DNA of 10,487 nucleotides from Balneola sp. GTDB lineage: Bacteria; Bacteroidota; Rhodothermia; Balneolales; Balneolaceae. The translations under genes and the position numbers were made by a program. The stretch lies in assembly GCA_002730655.1 (NCBI GenBank), contig PCAT01000020.1, positions 1-10,487 on the forward strand. Reading direction: 5' to 3'. How positions within the stretch are numbered: position 1 is the first letter of the stretch; every line of letters starts with the position of its first letter. Below, piece after piece: positions 7,265 through 10,487 of the stretch. Under the pieces are notes generated by a model. That model saw only the letters and a list, made by a program, of their open reading frames with translations, was not told the DNA's origin and ran no database searches.

Positions 7265-8196
7265 AATACTTTGACTCTAAACGGAAAGAATTCACGGAAC
7301 TTATCAAAAAACTCCAGGTCAAAATCACCGGAGCAATTGAAAAAGCAGACGGAGAGGCTGAATTTCAAATCGACGACTGGAAGAGGGAAAAATTTGGGTT
7401 TGGGAGTACCCGTATAATTGAGAATGGGAAAGTATTTGAAAAAGGTGGTGTTAATATTTCAGCTGTATCAGGTCCGCTACCTGAAGCCCTTCAGCAAAAT
7501 CTTAATGAGGAAACATCTGATTTTTTTGCGAGCGGTATATCACTAGTTCTTCATCCCCAAAATCCCTATGTGCCTACCGTTCATGCCAACTACCGCTACT
7601 TTGAACTTTATAATAAAGATTCTAGTGAAATAATAGACCAGTGGTTCGGAGGCGGAGCTGATCTAACCCCTTATTACCTCTTTAAAGAAGATGCTGTTCA
7701 CTTTCACCAAATTCATAAAGCAATTTGTGATCTAACTCACCCAGCTTTTTATCCCCGCTTCAAGAAAGCATGTGATGAATATTTTTTCAATCATCATCGG
7801 AATGAGGCTAGAGGAATAGGTGGTATTTTCTTCGATCACGTAAGGGCAAATGAAGATACTTCTGCACAAGACCTTTACGAATTTGCTTACAATGCAGGCT
7901 TGGGATTTATAGATGCTTATATTCCAATTGTTAATCTGAGAAAAGATATCAATTACAATCAGCAAAACCGGGACTGGCAGGAAATCCGACGCGGACGCTA
8001 TGTAGAATTCAACCTAATCCACGACCGCGGCACCCTATTTGGACTTAAAACAAAAGGGCGGATTGAATCTATTTTTATGAGCCTGCCACCACATGTGCAA
8101 TGGCGGTATAATCATAAGCCCAAACCCGGTTCTAAAGAACAGCAAATGCTTGACCACCTAAAAGAAGTGGACTGGCTTAATCTCCAAAATAATTAG
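7261..8196 (+). CDS. hemF: Oxygen-dependent coproporphyrinogen III oxidase
   Basis: Decarboxylates two propionates of coproporphyrinogen III to vinyl groups using O2, giving protoporphyrinogen IX; cytosolic homodimer. The 311-residue protein is highly conserved: FEKGGVNIS (59-67), HPQNPYVPTVHANYRYF (98-114) with His98 and His108, WFGGGADLTPYY (128-139) with Asp134, HHRNEARGIGG (178-188), and RRGRYVEFNLIHDRGT (243-258). MSLPPHVQWRY (273-283) and PGSKEQQML close the fold. It is unrelated to radical-SAM HemN, which is absent from the window, so this locus makes heme only with oxygen. The start overlaps the hemE stop (ATGA) and is preceded by a C-run (CCCCC), not a purine-rich site, so translation probably depends on coupling. 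The next gene begins 7 nt downstream. Confidence 0.98.
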   Translation: MKYFDSKRKEFTELIKKLQVKITGAIEKADGEAEFQIDDWKREKFGFGSTRIIENGKVFEKGGVNISAVSGPLPEALQQNLNEETSDFFASGISLVLHPQNPYVPTVHANYRYFELYNKDSSEIIDQWFGGGADLTPYYLFKEDAVHFHQIHKAICDLTHPAFYPRFKKACDEYFFNHHRNEARGIGGIFFDHVRANEDTSAQDLYEFAYNAGLGFIDAYIPIVNLRKDINYNQQNRDWQEIRRGRYVEFNLIHDRGTLFGLKTKGRIESIFMSLPPHVQWRYNHKPKPGSKEQQMLDHLKEVDWLNLQNN

Positions 8197-8203
8197 AATA
8201 AAC

Positions 8204-9190
8204 ATGAGATATCCAGGAACACGTTTAAGACGTAACCGAAAATCTGAAGCAATTAGAAGCATGGTTCGGGAAAATCAACTCAGTCCTGATGATTTTATGG
8301 TTCCTCTATTTATAACTGAGGGTGAAAATGTAAAAGATGAAATACCCAGTATGCCTGGTTACTTTCGGTATTCACTGGATCGTTTGAATTACGAACTCGA
8401 TGAGATTACTGAACTGGGAATTAGATCTGTATTGTTGTTTGTAAAGGTACCAGAAGATAAAAAGGACAACAAAGGAACAGAGCCTCTCCGTGATGACGGG
8501 CTTATGCAAAGGGCTATCAAGCATATAAAAAAATATTATTCGGATCTGTTCGTTATGTCTGATGTAGCACTAGATCCATATTCATCCTATGGCCATGATG
8601 GTATTGTAAAGGACAATGAAATAGTAAATGATATCAGTGCCGAATTACTAGCACAGATAGCTCTGAGCCATGCATGTGCCGGTGTAGACATGGTCGCACC
8701 CTCCGATATGATGGACGGACGTATAGACTTAATAAGAAAAAAACTGGATCAAAACGGATACGAAAATACAGGTATCATGGCATACAGTGTTAAATATGCC
8801 TCTTCTTTTTATGGCCCATTCCGTGACGCGCTAGATTCAGCACCCGGATTCGGTGACAAAAAAACCTATCAGATGGATCCGGCAAACAGTAAAGAAGCAT
8901 TGGTCGAAGCACGGATGGATATACAAGAAGGAGCAGACATTATCATGATCAAACCAGGTCAGCCCTATCTTGATATACTAAAGGCTGTCAGTGATGAATT
9001 AGAAACTCCCGTTTCTGTTTATCATGTTTCGGGTGAGTATTCAATGATAAAAGCAGCAGCAGAAAAAGGTTGGTTAAATGAAAATGAGGTGATAATGGAA
9101 TCACTGATCTCGTTCAAAAGAGCCGGTGCTAGTCTAATCGTAACATACTTTGCTAAACAGGCAGTCAAATTACTAAATGAAAGTAAATAG
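8204..9190 (+). CDS. hemB: Delta-aminolevulinic acid dehydratase (porphobilinogen synthase), Zn-ligand-free type
   Basis: Joins two 5-aminolevulinates into porphobilinogen; a cytosolic octameric TIM-barrel enzyme. The Schiff-base lysines are visible as Lys197 in AYSVKYASSFYGPFRDA (193-209) and Lys250 in MIKPGQPYLDI (248-258). The metal-site segment reads SDVALDPYSSYGHDG (119-133): the three zinc cysteines of human-type enzymes (C122, C124, C132) are A122, D124 and D132. This is the Asp-rich form associated with Mg2+-responsive enzymes such as that of Pseudomonas, so zinc is not expected at the active site. APSDMMDGRI (165-174) and YHVSGEY (273-279) are also conserved. The length of 328 is normal. 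It lies 7 nt after hemF, and its TAG is directly followed by the hemL ATG. Confidence 0.98.
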   Translation: MRYPGTRLRRNRKSEAIRSMVRENQLSPDDFMVPLFITEGENVKDEIPSMPGYFRYSLDRLNYELDEITELGIRSVLLFVKVPEDKKDNKGTEPLRDDGLMQRAIKHIKKYYSDLFVMSDVALDPYSSYGHDGIVKDNEIVNDISAELLAQIALSHACAGVDMVAPSDMMDGRIDLIRKKLDQNGYENTGIMAYSVKYASSFYGPFRDALDSAPGFGDKKTYQMDPANSKEALVEARMDIQEGADIIMIKPGQPYLDILKAVSDELETPVSVYHVSGEYSMIKAAAEKGWLNENEVIMESLISFKRAGASLIVTYFAKQAVKLLNESK

Positions 9191-10487
9191 ATGAACATTA
9201 ATACAAGTAAAGAACTTTATAAAAAGGCTAAAAATATAATTCCAGGAGGTGTTAATTCACCAGTCAGAGCCTTTAATAGCGTTGGAGGTTCTCCTTTGTT
9301 TATCAGAAAAGCTGAAGGTGCTTACTTATATGATGAAGATGGAAATAAATATATTGATCTGATCAGCTCTTGGGGTCCAATGTTGCTGGGTCATGCCGAT
9401 CCCGATGTTTTAAAAGCAGTTACTGAAACGGCCAAAAACTCCACTTCTTTTGGAGCCCCTACTCGACTTGAGATAGAGATTGCAGACCTTATTACTGATA
9501 CTATAAAGGGTATTGATAAGATCAGAATGGTTAACTCCGGTACAGAAGCCTGTATGAGTGCAATCCGTGTCGCACGCGGTTATACAGGCAGGGATAAAAT
9601 TATCAAATTCAAAGGATGTTATCATGGGCACGGTGATTCTTTTCTAATTGAGGCGGGAAGTGGCGCTCTTACAATGGGACATCCCAGTAGTCCAGGGGTT
9701 ACACCTGGAACAGCTAGGGATACGCTCATTGCTGAATTCAATGATCTAGATGAAGTTGAAGAATTACTAAAAGCCAATAAAAACAAAGTTGCAGCCATTA
9801 TACTAGAACCCATAGCAGGAAATATGGGCTGTATACCTCCTGAAGAAGGTTTTTTAGAAGGACTTCGCTCACTATGTGATTATCATGATACCGTACTAAT
9901 TTTTGACGAAGTAATGACTGGATTCCGGGTGGCATTTGGCGGAGCACAGGAGATATATGGCATAACAGCAGATATAGTTACCTATGGTAAAATTATAGGT
10001 GCAGGACTTCCAGTAGGAGCTTACGCAGGGAAGAAAGAGATCATGGATTTTGTCGCTCCAACAGGTCCAGTATACCAGGCGGGAACTTTATCAGGTAATC
10101 CATTGGCAATGGCAGCAGGATACACACTACTCAAGAAATTACATGATAATTTATCGTTATATGATGAACTAGAAGTAAAATCTAATACTCTAGAACGAGG
10201 ACTTAAAAAAGTATTAGATGACCATTATATTCCAAATTATACAAATCGAGTGGGATCTATGATTGGAATTTTCTATAGCGATCATAAGGTGACAGGCTTC
10301 AAGGGGGCCAATACGACTAACAAAGAGTTATTCAGAAAAATTTTTCACCATATGCTGGAGCGTGGGGTATATCTCCCACCATCTCCCTTTGAGGCTTTCT
10401 TTTTGTCAAATGCTCTTAAAATTCAAGATATATCATTAATAATTAGTGCTTTTGAAGACTCTATATCAGCCATATGCGCTAAAAAAT
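9191..10487 (+). CDS. hemL: Glutamate-1-semialdehyde 2,1-aminomutase, missing only its stop codon
   Basis: Converts glutamate-1-semialdehyde from HemA to 5-aminolevulinate; a PLP-dependent class III aminotransferase-fold homodimer in the cytosol. The frame opens directly after the hemB stop and stays open for 432 codons to the right edge, where one base (T) of the next codon remains. Since HemL is usually 425-435 residues, that T is probably the first base of the stop. Visible motifs are PGGVNSPVRAF (18-28), SSWGPMLLGHADP (59-71), VNSGTEA (114-120), YHGHGD (144-149), FDEVMTGFR (238-246), the PLP lysine Lys267 in TYGKIIGAGLPVGAY (264-278), and AGTLSGNPLAM (297-307). Near the C-terminus FLSNALKIQDI (404-414) has Leu-Lys where E. 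coli-type enzymes have His-Ser, which I recall as usual for Bacteroidota. The motif set separates it from ordinary ornithine-type aminotransferases. Confidence 0.97.
   Translation, partial: MNINTSKELYKKAKNIIPGGVNSPVRAFNSVGGSPLFIRKAEGAYLYDEDGNKYIDLISSWGPMLLGHADPDVLKAVTETAKNSTSFGAPTRLEIEIADLITDTIKGIDKIRMVNSGTEACMSAIRVARGYTGRDKIIKFKGCYHGHGDSFLIEAGSGALTMGHPSSPGVTPGTARDTLIAEFNDLDEVEELLKANKNKVAAIILEPIAGNMGCIPPEEGFLEGLRSLCDYHDTVLIFDEVMTGFRVAFGGAQEIYGITADIVTYGKIIGAGLPVGAYAGKKEIMDFVAPTGPVYQAGTLSGNPLAMAAGYTLLKKLHDNLSLYDELEVKSNTLERGLKKVLDDHYIPNYTNRVGSMIGIFYSDHKVTGFKGANTTNKELFRKIFHHMLERGVYLPPSPFEAFFLSNALKIQDISLIISAFEDSISAICAKK

Noticed and set aside
9691..9709. TCCAGG / CCTGGA hairpin with a 7-nt loop inside hemL.
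   Set aside because: It encodes the conserved SPGVTPG loop of HemL, so protein constraint explains the sequence.
10487..10487. Truncated or degraded hemL.
   Set aside because: The frame is intact for 432 codons, full family length; the window simply ends at the first base of the probable stop codon.

Overview
The window is AT-rich bacterial DNA and is almost entirely coding. It carries one divergent reductase/epimerase-like gene, followed by nine co-directional genes of tetrapyrrole synthesis that together take glutamyl-tRNA to protoheme by the C5 route. The organism is most likely a member of the Bacteroidota/Balneolota/Rhodothermota group. I infer this from protein flavour (for example the GDSQI variant in HemA, the ALK variant near the HemL C-terminus and the cysteine-rich ferrochelatase), from the near absence of Shine-Dalgarno sequences, and from the low GC content. 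Genus-level placement is not possible by eye.

Layout. Positions 1-143 hold no gene I can support. On the minus strand, 144-911 encodes an atypical short-chain dehydrogenase/NAD-binding epimerase-like protein. A 70-bp divergent spacer (912-981) carries a fair sigma-70-like promoter facing right. Then hemH (ferrochelatase, TTG start) and hemG/hemY (protoporphyrinogen oxidase) are joined by a TAATG overlap and form the first hem unit. A 70-bp gap (3399-3468) with a perfect tandem 11-bp repeat separates them from the second unit: hemA, hemC, hemD, hemE, hemF, hemB and hemL. These seven genes overlap or lie within 0-7 nt of each other. hemL runs to the right edge and lacks only its stop codon.

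Function. HemA reduces Glu-tRNA to glutamate-1-semialdehyde and HemL isomerises it to 5-aminolevulinate. HemB, HemC and HemD build uroporphyrinogen III, and HemE decarboxylates it to coproporphyrinogen III. HemF (oxygen-dependent) makes protoporphyrinogen IX, HemG/HemY (FAD) oxidises it to protoporphyrin IX, and HemH inserts iron. Only glutamyl-tRNA synthetase and tRNA-Glu must come from elsewhere. The oxygen-dependent HemF and the absence of HemN in the cluster point to aerobic growth. The key catalytic residues I looked for in the hem proteins are present, and I see no frameshifts or mobile elements.

I do not see a previously undescribed system here. The points most worth a second look are the complete single-locus C5 pathway, the probable [2Fe-2S] site in the ferrochelatase, the tandem repeat in front of hemA, and chained translation with little Shine-Dalgarno support.
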